Assembly (NCBI GenBank): GCA_037953625.1
Contig: CM075651.1
Coordinates: forward strand, 66,388,501 to 66,452,500
DNA length: 64,000 bases
Origin: Crotalaria pallida
Lineage: Eukaryota > Streptophyta > Magnoliopsida > Fabales > Fabaceae
Direction: 5' to 3'
The notes under the pieces were generated by a model, which saw only the letters and a program-made list of their open reading frames with translations, had not been told where the DNA came from and did not search any database. A program made the translations under genes and the position numbers. This document shows, one piece after another, positions 23,219 through 36,517 of this stretch. Positions within the stretch are counted from its first letter, which is position 1. Every line of letters begins with the position of its first letter.

Positions 23219-25801
23219 GTTTATTATTTTATGTGGGCTTCACTTGGCTAAGTTCATTAGAAAGTGGGGTTCAGTTGGCTAAGTTCATTAGAATGTGGGT
23301 TCACTTGCTAAGTTCATCATTTTATGTGGTTTACATCATTAGAGTGTGGGGTTCACTTGTCTAAGTTGTTTAGAATGTGGGGTTCACTTGGCTAAGTTTA
23401 TTATTTTATGTGGGGTTCACTTGGCTAAGTTCATTAGAAAGTGGGGTTCACATGGCTAAGTTCATTAGAATGTGGGGTTCACTTGCTAAGTTCATCATTT
23501 TATGTGGTTTACATCATTAGAGTGTGGGGTTCACTTGTCTAAGTTGATTAGAATGTGGGGTTCACTTGGCTAAGTTCATTAGAATGTGGGGTTCACTTGC
23601 TAAGTTCATCATTTTATGTGGTTTACATCATTAGAGTGTGGGGTTCACTTGTCTAAGTTGATTAGAATGTGGGGTTCACTTGGCTAAGTTCATTAGAAAG
23701 TGAGGTTCACTTGGCTAAGTTCATCAGAATGTGGGGTTCACTTCATTAAGTTCATCATTTTATGTGGTTTACATCATTAGAGTGTGGGGTTCACTAGTCT
23801 AAGTTGATTAGAATGTGGGGTTCACTTGGCTAAGTTCATGAGAGTGTGGGGTTCACTTGGCTAAGTTCATCAGAATGTGGGGTTCACTTGCTAAGTTCAT
23901 CATTTTATGTGGTTTACATCATTAGAGTGTGGGGTTCACTTGTCTAAGTTGATTAGAATGTGGGGTTCACTTGGCTAAGTTTATTAGAAAGTGAGGTTCA
24001 CTTGGCTAAGTTCATCAGAATCTGGGGTTCACTTCATTAAGTTCATCATTTTATGTGGTTTACATCATTAGAGTGTGGGGTTCACTAGTCTAAGTTGATT
24101 AGAATGTGGGGTTCACTTGGCTAAGTTCATTAGAGTGTGGGGTTCACTTGGCTAAGTTCATCAGAATGTGGGGTTCACTTGCTAAGTTCGTCATTTTATG
24201 TGGTTTACATCATTAGAGTGTGGGGTTCACTTGTCTAAGTTGATTAGAATGTGGGGTTCACTTGGCTAAGTTCATTAGAGTGTGGGGTTCACTTGGCTAA
24301 GTTCATTAGAATGTGGGCTTCACTTGCTAAGTTCATTATTTTATGTGGTGTACATCATTAGAGTGTGGGGTTCACTTGGCTAAGTTGATTACAATGTGGG
24401 GTTCACTTGGCTAAGTTTATTATTTTATGTGGGGTTCACTTGGCTAAGTTCATTAGAAAGTGGGGTTCACTTGGCTAAGTTCATTAGAATGTGGGTTCAC
24501 TTGCTAAGTTCATCATTTTATGTGGTTTACATCATTAGAGTGTGGGGTTCACTTGTCTAAGTTGTTCAGAATGTGGGGTTCACTTGGCTAAGTTTATTAT
24601 TTTATGTAGGGTTCACTTGGCTAAGTTCATTAGAAAGTGGGGTTCACATGGCTAAGTTCATTAGAATGTGGGGTTCACTTGCTAAGTTCATCATTTTATG
24701 TGGTTTACATCATTAGAGTGTGGGGTTCACTTGTCTAAGTTGATTAGAATGTGGGGTTCACTTGGCTAAGTTCATTAGAAAGTGGGGTTCACTTGGCTAA
24801 GTTCATTAGAATGTGGGGTTCACTTGCTAAGTTCATCATTTTATGTGGTTTACATCATTAGAGTGTGGGGTTCACTTGTCTAAGTTGATTAGAATGTGGG
24901 GTTCACTTGGCTAAGTTCATTAGAAAGTGAGGTTCACTTGGCTAAGTTCATCAGAATGTGGGGTTCACTTCATTAAGTTCATCATTTTATGTGGTTTACA
25001 TCATTAGAGTGTGGGGTTCACTTGTCTAAGTTGATTAGAATGTGGGGTTCACTTGGCTAAGTTCATGAGAGTGTGGGGTTCACTTGGCTAAGTTCATCAG
25101 AATGTGGGGTTCACTTGCTAAGTTCATCATTTTATGTGGTTAACATCATTAGAGTGTGGGGTTCACTTGTCTAAGTTGATTAGAATGTGGGGTTCACTTG
25201 GCTAAGTTCATTAGGGTGTGGGGTTCACTTGGCTAAGTTCATTAGAATGTGGGGTTCACTTGCTATGTTCATTATTTTATGTGGTGTACATCATTAGAGT
25301 GTGGGGTTCACTTGGCTAAGTTGATTACAATGTGGGGTTCACTTGGCTAAGTTTATTATTTTATGTGGGGTTCACTTGGCTAAGTTCATTAGAAAGTGGG
25401 GTTCACATGGCTAAGTTCATTAGAATGTCGGGTTCACTTGCTAAGTTCATCATTTTATGTGGTTTACATCATTAGAGTGTGGGGTTCACTTGTCTAAGTT
25501 GATTAGAATGTGGGGTTCACTTGGCTAAGTTTATGATTTTATGTGGGGTTCACTTGGCTAAGTTCATTAAAAAGTGGGGTTCACATGGCTAAGTTCATTA
25601 GAATGTGGGGTTCACTTGCTAAGTTCATCATTTTATGTTGTTTACATCATTAGAGTGTGCGGTTCACGTGTCTAAGTTGATTAGAATGTGGGGTTCACTT
25701 GGCTAAGTTCATTAGAGTGTGGGGTTCACTTGGCTAAGTTCATCAGAATGTGGGGTTCACTTGCTAAGTTCATCATTTTATGTGATTTACATCATTAGAG
25801 T
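23219..25801 (+). repeat. Mosaic satellite
   Basis: Standard 145-178-bp sub-blocks. It includes 23,979-24,308 (shared with 21,141-21,470) and 25,063-25,715 (shared with 16,990-17,642). Nothing but satellite is visible. Confidence 0.8.
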
Positions 25802-26600
25802 GTGGGGTTCACTTGTCTAAGTTGATTAGAATGTGGGGTTCACTTTGCTAAGTTCATTAGAGTGTGGGGTTCACTTGGCTAAGTTAATTAGAATGTGGGG
25901 TTCACTTGCTAAGTTCATTATTTTATGTGGTGTACATCATTAGAGTGTGGGGTTCACTTGGCTAAGTTGATTACAATGTGGGGTTCACTTGGCTAAGTTT
26001 ATTATTTTATGTGGGGTTCACATGGCTAAGTTCATTAGAAAGTGGGGTTCACTTGGCTAAGTTCATTAGAATGTGGGTTCACTTGCTAAGTTCATCATTT
26101 TATGTGGTTTACATCATTAGAGTGTGGTGTTCACTTGTCTAAGTTGTTTAGAATGTGGGGTTCACTTGGCTAAGTTTATTATTTTATGTGGGGTTCACTT
26201 GGCTAAGTTCATTAGAAAGTGGGGTTCACATGGCTAAGTTCATTAGAATATGGGGTTCACTTGCTAAGTTCATCACTTTATGTCGTTTACATCATTAGAG
26301 TGTGGGGTTCACTTGTCTAAGTTGATTAGAATGTGGGGTTCACTTGGCTAAGTTCATTAGAAAGTGGGGTTCACTTGGCTAAGTTCATTAGAATATGGGG
26401 TTCACTTGCTAAGTTCATCATTTTATGTGGTTTACATCATTAGAGTGTGGGGTTCACTTGTCTAAGTTGATTAGAATGTGGGGTTCACTTGGCTAAGTTC
26501 ATTAGAAAGTGAGGTTCACTTGGCTAACTTCATCAGAATCTGGGGTTCACTTCATTAAGTTCATCATTTTATGTGGTTTACATCATTAGAGTGTGGGGTT
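25802..26600 (+). repeat. 0.8-kb segment in several copies
   Basis: It matches 3,872-4,670 at offset 21,930 (hence also 7,412-8,210) and a tandem-like partner at about 27,029-27,828 (offset 1,227-1,228). Shared private variants are CACTTTGCTAAG, AGTTAATTAG and, with the left copies, GTGTGGTGTTCAC and GGCTAACTTC. The 27-kb copy lacks the 1-bp deletion (GTGGGTTCAC) present here near 26,074. Confidence 0.82.
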
Positions 26601-27122
26601 CACTAGTCTAAGTTGATTAGAATGTGGGGTTCACTTGGCTAAGTTCATTAGAGTGTGGGGATCACTTGGCTAAGTTCATCAGAATGTGGGGTTCACTTGC
26701 TAAGTTCATCATTTTATGTGGTTTACATCATTAGAGTGTGGGGTTCACTTGTCTAAGTTGATTAGAATGTGGGGTTCACTTGGCTAAGTTCATTAGAAAG
26801 TGAGGTTCACTTGGCTAAGTTCATTAGAATCTGGGGTTCACTTCATCAAGTTCATCATTTTATGTGGTTTACATCATTAGAGTGTGGGGTTCACTTGTCT
26901 AAGTTGATTAGAATGTGGGGTTCACTTGGCTAAGTTCATAAGAGTGTGGGGTTCACTTGGCTAAGTTCATCAGAATGTGGGGTTCACTTGCTAAGTTCAT
27001 CATTTTATGTGATTTACATCATTAGAGTGTGGGGTTCACTTGTCTAAGTTGATTAGAATGTGGGGTTCACTTTGCTAAGTTCATTAGAGTGTGGGGTTCA
27101 CTTGGCTAAGTTAATTAGAATG

Positions 27123-29403
27123 TGGGGTTCACTTGCTAAGTTCATTATTTTATGTGGTGTACATCATTAGAGTGTGGGGTTCACTTGGCTAAGTTGATTA
27201 CAATGTGGGGTTCACTTGGCTAAGTTTATTATTTTATGTGGGGTTCACATGGCTAAGTTCATTAGAAAGTGGGGTTCACTTGGCTAAGTTCATTAGAATG
27301 TGGGGTTCACTTGCTAAGTTCATCATTTTATGTGGTTTACATCATTTGAGTGTGGGGTTCACTTGTCTAAGTTGTTTAGAATGTGGGGTTCACTTGGCTA
27401 AGTTTATTATTTTATGTGGGGTTCACTTGGCTAAGTTCATTAGAAAGTGGGGTTCACATGGCTAAGTTCATTAGAATATGGGGTTCACTTGCTAAGTTCA
27501 TCACTTTATGTCGTTTACATCATTAGAGTGTGGGGTTCACATGTCTAAGTTGATTAGAATGTGGGGTTCACTTGGCTAAGTTCATTAGAAAGTGGGGTTC
27601 ACTTGGCTAAGTTCATTAGAATATGGGGTTCACTTGCTAAGTTCATCATTTTATGTGGTTTACATCATTAGAGTGTGGGGTTCACTTGTCTAAGTTGATT
27701 AGAATGTGGGGTTCACTTGGCTAAGTTCATTAGAAAGTGAGGTTCACTTGGCTAAGTTCATCAGAATCTGGGGTTCACTTCATTAAGTTCATCATTTTAT
27801 GTGGTTTACATCATTAGAGTGTGGGGTTCACTAGTCTAAGTTGATTAGAATGTGGGGTTCACTTGGCTAAGTTCATTAGAGTGTGGGGTTCACTTGGCTA
27901 AGTTCATCAGAATGTGGGGTTCACTTGCTAAGTTCATCATTTTATGTGGTTTACATCATTATAGTGTGGGGTTCACTTGTCTAAGTTGATTAGAATGTGG
28001 GGTTCACTTGGCTAAGTTCATTGGAGTGTGGGGTTCACTTGGCTAAGTTCATTAGAAGGTGGGGTTCACTTGCTAAGTTCATTATTTTATGTGGTGTACA
28101 TCATTAGAGTGTGGGGTTCACTTGGCTAAGTTTATTATTTTATGTGGGGTTCACTTGGCTAAGTTCATTAGAAAGTGGGGTTCACTTGGCTAAGTTCATT
28201 AGAATGTGGGGTTCACTTGCTAAGTTCATCATTTTATGTGGTTTACAACATTAGAGTGTGGGGTTCACTTGTCTAAGTTGATTAGAATGTGGGGTTCACT
28301 TGTCTAAGTTGATTAGAATGTGGGGTTCACTTGGCTAAGTTTATTATTTTATGTGGGGTTCACTTGGCTAAGTTCATTAGAAAGTGGGGTTCACATGGCT
28401 AAGTTCATTAGAATATGGGGTTCACTTGCTAAGTTCATCATTTTATGTCGTTTACATCATTAGAGTGTGGGGTTCACTTGTCTAAGTTGATTAGAATGTG
28501 GGGTTCACTTGGCTAAGTTCATTAGAAAGTGAGGTTTACTTGGCTAAGTTCATCAGAATATGGGGTTCACTTCATTAAGTTCATCATTTTATGTGGTTTA
28601 CATCATAAGAGTTTGGGGTTCACTTGTCTAAGTTGATTAGAATGTGGGGTTCACGTGGCTAAGTTCATTAGAGTGTGGGGTTCACTTGGCTAAGTTCATT
28701 AGAATGTGGGGTTCACTTGCTAAGTTCATTATTTTATGTGGTGTACATCATTAGAGTGTGGGGTTCACTTGGCTAAGTTGATTACAATGTGGGGTTCACT
28801 TGGCTAAGTTTATTATTTTATGTGGGGTTCACTTGGCTAAGTTCATTAGAAAGTGGGGTTCACTTGGCTAAGTTCATTAGAATGTGGGGTTCTCTTGCTA
28901 AGTTCATCAATTTATGTGGTTTACATCATTAGAGTGTGGGGTTCACTTGTCTATGTTGATTAGAATGTGGGGTTCACTTGGCTAAGTTTATTAGAAAGTG
29001 GGGTTCACTTGGCTAAGTTCATCAGAATGTGGGGTTCACTTCATTAAGTTCATCATTTTATGTGGTTTACATCATTAGAGTGTGGGGTTCACTTGTCTAA
29101 GTTGATTAGAATGTGGGGTTCACTTGGCTAAGTTCATTAGAAAGTGAGGTTCACTTGGCTAAGTTCATCAGAATGTGGGGTTCACTTCATTAAGTTCATC
29201 ATTTTATGTGGTTTACATCATTAGAGTTTGGGGTTCACTTGTCTAAGTTGATTAGAATGTGGGGTTCACTTGGCTAAGTTCATTAGAGTGTGGGGTTCAC
29301 TTGGCTAAGTTCATTAGAATGTGGGGTTCACTTGCTAAGTTCATCATTTTATGTGGTTTACATCATTAGAGTGTGGGGTTCACTTGTCTAAGTTGATTAG
29401 AAT
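27123..29403 (+). repeat. 2.25-kb segment, copy 2 (partner 246-2,495)
   Basis: It repeats the sub-block order and private variants of the left end of the window. It differs by one inserted slot-1 monomer (28,289-28,319) and scattered substitutions. Its left part overlaps the 0.8-kb multicopy segment. Confidence 0.78.
28258..28319 (+). repeat. Doubled slot-1 monomer
   Basis: Two consecutive identical 31-bp monomers, each with GTCTAAGTTGATTAGAAT, sit where other sub-blocks have one. It is a single-monomer tandem gain that accounts for the 31-bp offset change relative to the left copy. Confidence 0.92.
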
Positions 29404-31249
29404 GTGGGGTTCACTTGGCTAAGTTCATTAGAGTGTGGGGTTCACTTGGCTAAGTTCATTAGAATGTGGGGTTCACTTGCTAAGTTCATCATTTTATGTG
29501 GTTTACATCATTAGAGTGTGGGGTTCACTTGTCTAAGTTGATTAGAATGTGGGGTTCACTTGACTAAGTTCTTTAGAAAGTGAGGTTCACTTGGCTAAGT
29601 TCATCAGAATGTGGGGTTCACTTCATTAAGTTCATCATTTTATGTGGTTTACATCATTAGAGTTTGGGGTTCACTTGTCTAAGTTGATTAGAATGTGGGG
29701 TTCACTTGGCTATGTTCATTAGAGTGTGGGGTTCACTTGGCTAAGTTCATCAGAATGTGGGGTTCACTTGCTAAGTTCATCATTTTATGTGGTTTACATC
29801 ATTAGAGTGTTTGGTTCACTTGTCTAAGTTGATTAGAATGTGGAGTTCACTTGGCTAAGTTCATTGGAGTGTGGGGTTCACTAGGCTAAGTTCATTAGAA
29901 TGTGGGGTTCACTTGCTAAGTTCATTATTTTATGTGGTGTACATCATTAGAGTGTGGGGTTCACTTGTCTAAGTTGATTAGAATGTGGGGTTCACTGGGC
30001 TAAGTTTATTATTTTATGTGGGGTTCACTTGGCTAAGTTCATTAGAAAGTGGGGTTCACTTGGCTAAGTTCATTAGAATGTGGGGTTCTCTTGCTAAGTT
30101 CATCAATTTATGTGGTTTACATCATTAGAGTGTGGGGTTCACTTGTCTATGTTGATTAGAATGTGGGGTTCACTTGGCTAAGTTTATTAGAAAGTGAGGT
30201 TCACTTGGCTAAGTTCATCAGAATGTGGGGTTCACTTCATTAAGTTCATCATTTTATGTGGTTTACATCATTAGAGTGTGGGGTTCACTTGTCTAAGTTG
30301 ATTAGAATGTGGGGTTCACTTGGCTAAGTTCATTAGAAAGTGAGGTTCACTTGGCTAAGTTCATCAGAATGTGGGGTTCACTTCATTAAGTTCATCATTT
30401 TATGTGGTTTACATCATTAGAGTTTGGGGTTCACTTGTCTAAGTTGATTAGAATGTGGGGTTCACTTGGCTAAGTTCATTAGAGTGTGGGGTTCACTTGG
30501 CTAAGTTCATCAGAATGTGGGGTTCACTTGCTAAGTTCATCATTTTATGTGGTTTACATCATTAGAGTGTGGGGTTCACTTGTCTAAGTTGATTAGAATG
30601 TGGAGTTCACTTGGCTAAGTTCATTGGAGTGTGGGGTTCACTTGGCTAAGTTCATTAGAATGTGGGGTTCACTTGCTAAGTTCATTATTTTATGTGGTGT
30701 ACATCATTAGAGTGTGGGGTTCACTTGGCTAAGTTTATTATTTTATGTGGGGTTCACTTGGCTAAGTTCATTAGAAAGTGGGGTTCACTTGGCTAAGTTC
30801 ATTAGAATGTGGGGTTCACTTCATTAAGTTCATCATTTTATGTGGTTTACATCATTAGAGTTTGGGGTTCACTTGTCTAAGTTGATTAGAATGTGGGGTT
30901 CACTTGGCTATGTTCATTAGAGTGTGGGGTTCACTTGGCTAAGTTCATCAGAATGTGGGGTTCACTTGCTAAGTTCATCATTTTATGTGGTTTACATCAT
31001 TAGAGTGTTTGGTTCACTTGTCTAAGTTGATTAGAATGTGGAGTTCACTTGGCTAAGTTCATTGGAGTGTGGGGTTCACTAGGCTAAGTTCATTAGAATG
31101 TGGGGTTCACTTGCTAAGTTCATTATTTTATGTGGTGTACATCATTAGAGTGTGGGGTTCACTTGTCTAAGTTGATTAGAATGTGGGGTTCACTGGGCTA
31201 AGTTTATTATTTTATGTGGGGTTCACTTGGCTAAGTTCATTAGAAAGTG
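29404..31249 (+). repeat. Satellite with an internal ~0.47-kb duplication (29,613-30,078 and 30,811-31,276)
   Basis: The offset is 1,198. Shared private variants are CACTGGGCTAAG (29,993 and 31,191), CACTAGGCTAAG and GGCTATGTTC. The rest is ordinary satellite resembling the 2.1-3.3-kb cycles. Confidence 0.83.
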
Positions 31250-34085
31250 GGGTTCACTTGGCTAAGTTCATTAGAAAGTGGGGTTCACTTGGCTAAGTTC
31301 ATTAGAATATGGGGTTCACTTGCTAAGTTCATCATTTTATGTGGTTTACATCATTAGAGTGTGGGGTTCACTTGTCTAAGTTGATTAGAATGTGGGGTTC
31401 ACTTGGCTAAGTTCATTAGAAAGTGAGGTTTACTTGGCTAAGTTCATCAGAATATGGGGTTCACTTCATTATGTTCATCATTTTATGTTGTTTACATCAT
31501 AAGAGTTTGGGGTTCACTTGTCTAAGTTGATTAGAATGTGGGGTTCACGTGGCTAAGTTCATTAGTGTGTGGGGTTCACTTGGCTAAGTTCATTAGAATG
31601 TGGGGTTCACTTGCTAAGTTCATTATTTTATGTGGTGTACATCATTAGAGTGTGGGGTTCACTTGGCTAAGTTGATTACAATGTGGGGTTCACTTGGCTA
31701 AGTTTATTATTTTATGTGGGGTTCACTTGGCTAAGTTCATTAGAAAGTGGGGTTCACTTGGCTAAGTTCATTAGAATGTGGGGTTCACTTGCTAAGTTCA
31801 TCAATTTATGTGGTTTACATCATTAGAGTGTGGGGTTCACTTGTCTATGTTGATTAGAATGTGGGGTTCACTTGGCTAAGTTTATTAGAAAGTGGGGTTC
31901 ACTTGGCTAAGTTCATCAGAATCTGGGGTTCACTTCATTAAGTTCATCATTTTATGTGGTTTACATCATTAGAGTGTGGGGTTCACTTGTCTAAGTTGAT
32001 TAGAATGTGGGGTTCACTTGGCTAAGTTCATTAGAAAGTGAGGTTCACTTGGCTAAGTTCATCAGAATGTGGGGTTCACTTCATTAAGTTCATCATTTTA
32101 TGTGGTTTACATCATTAGAGTTTGGGGTTCACTTGTCTAAGTTGATTAGAATGTGGGGTTCACTTGGCTAAGTTCATTAGAGTATGGGGTTCACTTGGCT
32201 AAGTTCATGAGAATGTGGGGTTCACTTGCTAAGTTCATCATTTTATGTGGTTTACATCATTAGAGTGTGGGGTTCACTTGTCTAAGTTGATTAGAATGTG
32301 GGGTTCACATGGCTAAGTTCATTAGAAAGTGAGGTTCACTTTGCTAAGTTCATCAGAATGTGGGGTTCACGTCATTAAGTTCATCATTTTATGTGGTTTA
32401 CATCATTAGAGTGTGGGGTTCACTAGTCTAAGTTGATTAGAATGTGGGGTTCACTTGGCTAAGTTCATGAGAGTGTGGGGTTCACTTGGCTAAGTTCATC
32501 AGAATGTGGGGTTCACTTGCTAAGTTCAACATTTTATGTGGTTAACATCATTAGAGTGTGGGGTTCACTTGTCTAAGTTGATTAGAATGTGGGGTTCACT
32601 TGGCTAAATTCATTAGGGTGTGGGGTTCACTTGGCTAAGTTCATTAGAATGTGGGGTTCACTTGCTAAGTTCATTATTTTATGTTGTGTACATCATTAGA
32701 GTGTGGGGTTCACTTGGCTAAGTTGATTACAAAGTGGGGTTCACTTGGCTAAGTTTATTATTTTATGTGGGGTTCACTTGGCTAAGTTCATTAGAAAGTG
32801 GGGTTCACTTGGCTAAGTTCATTAGAATGTCGGGTTCACTTGCTAAGTTCATCATTTTATGTGGTTTACATCATTAGAGTGTGGGGTTCACTTGTCTAAG
32901 TTGATTAGAATGTGGAGTTCACTTGGCTAAGTTTATGATTTTATGTGGGGTTCACTTGGCTAAGTTCATTAAAAAGTGGGGTTCACATGGCTAAGTTCAT
33001 TAGAATGTGGGGTTCACTTGCTAAGTTTATCATTTTATGTGGTTTACATCATTAGAGTGTGGGGTTTACGTGTCTAAGTTGATTAGAATGTGGGGTTCAC
33101 TTGGCTAAGTTCATTAGAAAGTGGGGTTCACTTGACTAAGTTCATTATAATGTGGGGTTCACTTGCTAACTTCATCATTTTATGTGGTTTACATCATTAG
33201 AGTGTGGGGTTCACTTGTCTAAGTTGATTAGAATGTGGGGTTCACTTGGCTAAGTTCATAAGAGTGTGGGGTTCACTTGGCTAAGTTCATCAGAATGTGG
33301 GGTTCACTTGCTAAGTTCATCATTTTATGTGATTTACATCATTAGAGTGTGGGGTTCACTTGTCTAAGTTGATTAGAATGTGGGGTTCACTTTGCTAAGT
33401 TCATTAGAGTGTGGGGTTCACTTGGCTAAGTTAATTTGAATGTGGGGTTCACTTGCTAAGTTCATTATTTTATGTGGTGTACATCATTAGAGTGTGGGGT
33501 TCACTTGGCTAAGTTGATTACAATGTGGGGTTCACTTGGCTAAGTTTATTATTTTATGTGGGGTTCACTTGGCTAAGTTCATTAGAAAGTGGGGTTCACT
33601 TGGCTAAGTTCATTAGAATGTGGGTTCACTTGCTAAGTTCATCATTTTATGTGGTTTACATCATTAGAGTGTGGGGTTCACTTGTCTAAGTTGTTTAGAA
33701 TGTGGGGTTCACTTGGCTAAGTTTATTATTTTATGTGGGGTTCACTTGGCTAAGTTCATTAGAAAGTGGGGTTCACATGGCTAAGTTCATTAGAATATGG
33801 GGTTCACTTGCTAAGTTCATCACTTTATGTCGTTTACATCATTAGAGTGTGGGGTTCACTTGTCTAAGTTGATTAGAATGTGGGGTTCACTTGGCTAAGT
33901 TCATTAGAAAGTGGGGTTCACTTGGCTAAGTTCATTAGAATATGGGGTTCACTTGCTAAGTTCATCATTTTATGTGGTTTACATCATTAGATTGTGGGAT
34001 TCACTTGTCTAAGTTGATTAGAATGTGAGGTTCACTTGGCTAAGTTAATTAGAAAGTGAGGTTCACTTGGCTAAGTTCATCAGAA
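31250..34085 (+). repeat. 2.8-kb duplication, copy 1 (partner 46,035-48,694)
   Basis: The offset is 14,785 from 31,250 to about 33,432 and 14,609 after about 33,600, so the partner lacks 176 bp. Shared private variants include TTCATTATGTTC, TTCACGTCATTAAG (32,366 and 47,151), GTTAACATC and AGATTGTGGGATTC. The right half is also part of the 5,588-bp-period duplication. Confidence 0.88.
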
Positions 34086-36517
34086 TCTGGGGTTCACTTC
34101 ATTAAGTTCATCATTTTATGTGGTTTACATCATTAGAGTGTGGGGTTCACTTGTCTAAGTTGATTAGAATGTGGGGTTCACTTGGCTAAGTTCATTAGAA
34201 AGTGAGGTTCACTTGGCTAAGTTCATCAGAATGTGGGGTTCACTTCATTAAGTTCATCATTTTATGTGGTTTACATCATTAGAGTTTGGGGTTCACTTGT
34301 CTAAGTTGATTAGAATGTGGGGTTCACTTGGCTAAGTTCATTAGAGTGTGGGGTTCACTTGGCTAAGTTCATCAGAATGTGGGGTTCACTTGCTAAGTTC
34401 ATCATTTTATGTGGTTTACATCATTAGAGTGTGGGGTTCACTTGTCTAAGTTGATTAGAATGTGGAGTTCACTTGGCTAAGTTCATTGGAGTGTGGGGTT
34501 CACTTGGCTAAGTTCATTAGAATGTGGGGTTCACTTGCTAAGTTCATTATTTTATGTGGTGTACATCATTAGAGTGTGGGGTTCACTTGGCTAAGTTTAT
34601 TATTTTATGTGGGGTTCACTTGGCTAAGTTCATTAGAAAGTGGGGTTCACTTGGCTAAGTTCATTAGAATGTGGGGTTCACTTCATTAAGTTCATCATTT
34701 TATGTGGTTTACATCATTAGAGTTTGGGGTTCACTTGTCTAAGTTGATTAGAATGTGGGGTTCACTTGGCTAAGTTCATTAGAGTGTGGGGTTCACTTGG
34801 CTAAGTTCATCAGAATGTGGGGTTCACTTGCTAAGTTCATCATTTTATGTGGTTTACATCATTAGAGTGTGGGGTTCACTTGTCTAAGTTGATTAGAATG
34901 TGGGGTTCACTTGGCTAAGTTCATTGGAGTGTGGGGTTCACTTGGCTAAGTTCATTAGAATGTGGGGTTCACTTGCTAAGTTCATTATTTTATGTGGTGT
35001 ACATCATTAGAGTGTGGGGTTCACTTGGCTAAGTTTATTATTTTATGTGGGGTTCACTTGGCTAAGTTCATTAGAAAGTGGGGTTCAAATGGCTAAGTTC
35101 ATTAGAATATGGGGTTCACTTGCTAAGTTCATCATTTTATGTCGTTTACATCATTAGAGTGTGGGGTTCACTTGTCTAAGTTGATTAGAATGTGGGGTTC
35201 ACTTGGCTAAGTTCATTAGAAAGTGAGGTTCACTTGGCTAAGTTCATCAGAATGTGGGGTTCACTTCATTAAGTTCATCATTTTATGTGGTTTACATCAT
35301 AAGAGTTTGGGGTTCACTTGTCTAAGTTGATTAGAATGTGGGGTTCACGTGGCTAAGTTCATTAGATTGTGGGGTTCACTTGGCTAAGTTCATTAGAATG
35401 TGGGGTTCACTTGCTAAGTTCATTATTTTATGTGGTGTACATCATTAGAGTGTGGGGTTCACTTGGCTAAGTTGATTACAATGTGGGATTCACTTGGCTA
35501 AGTTTATTATTTTATGTGGGGTTCACTTGGCTAAGTTCATTAGAAAGTGGGGTTCACTTTGCTAAGTTCATTAGAATGTGGGGTTCACTTGCTAAGTTCA
35601 TCATTTTATGTGGTTTACATCATTAGAGTGTGGGGTTCACATGTCTAAATTGATTAGAATGTGGGTTCACTTGGCTAAGTTTATTATTTTATGTGGGGTT
35701 CACTTGGCTAAGTTCATTAGAAAGTGGGGTTCACTTGGCTAAGTTCATTAGAATGTGGGGTTCACTTGCTAAGTTCATCAATTTATGTGGTTTACATCAT
35801 TAGAGTGTGGGGTTCACTTGTCTATGTTGATTAGATTGTGGGGTTCACTTGGCTAAGTTCATTAGAAAGTGGGGTTCACTTCGCTAAGTTCATCAGAATG
35901 TGGGGTTCACTTCATTAAGTTCATCATTTTATGTGGTTTACATCATTAGAGTGTGGGGTTCACTTGTCTAAGTTGATTAGAATGTGGGGTTCACTTGGCT
36001 AAGCTCATTAGAGTGTGGGGTTCACTTGGCTAAGTTCATCAGAATGTGGGGTTCACTTGCTAAGTTCATCATTTTATGTGGTTTACATCATTAGAGTGTG
36101 GGGTTCACTTGTCTAAGTTGATTAGAATGTGGGGTTCACTTTTCTAAGTTCATTAGAGTGTGGGGTTCACTTGGCTAAGTTCATTAGAATGTGGGGTTCA
36201 CTTGCTAAGTTCATTATTTTATGTGGTGTACATCATTAGAGTGTGGGGTTCACTTGGCTAAGTTGATTACAATGTGGGGTTCACTTGGCTAAGTTTATTA
36301 TTTTATGTGGGGTTCACTTGGCTAAGTTCATTAGAAAGTGGGGTTCAGTTGGCTAAGTTCATTAGAATGTGGGTTCACTTGCTAAGTTCATCATTTTATG
36401 TGGTTTACATCATTAGAGTGTGGGGTTCACTTGTCTAAGTTGTTTAGAATGTGGGGTTCACTTGGCTAAGTTTATTATTTTATGTGGGGTTCACTTGGCT
36501 AAGTTCATTAGAAAGTG
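32376..36517 (+). repeat. 4.1-kb duplication, period 5,588 bp, copy 1
   Basis: Compared with 37,964-42,105 I spotted only one substitution (ACATGTCTAAAT here, ACTTGTCTAAAT at ~41,228). Shared private variants include TTCAACATTTTATG, GGGGTTTACGTG, GTTCAAATGGC, AAGCTCATTAG and ATTAGATTGTGG. Such similarity marks a very recent duplication, or collapsed or copied assembly. Confidence 0.93.

Noticed and set aside
27205..27465. Open frame of 86 codons, the longest in the window
   Set aside because: Again translated satellite, with frame kept by chance combination of 31-, 32-, 33- and 20-bp units. The homologous stretches near 310-600 and 26,000 are broken by stops or 1-bp changes, so it is not conserved.
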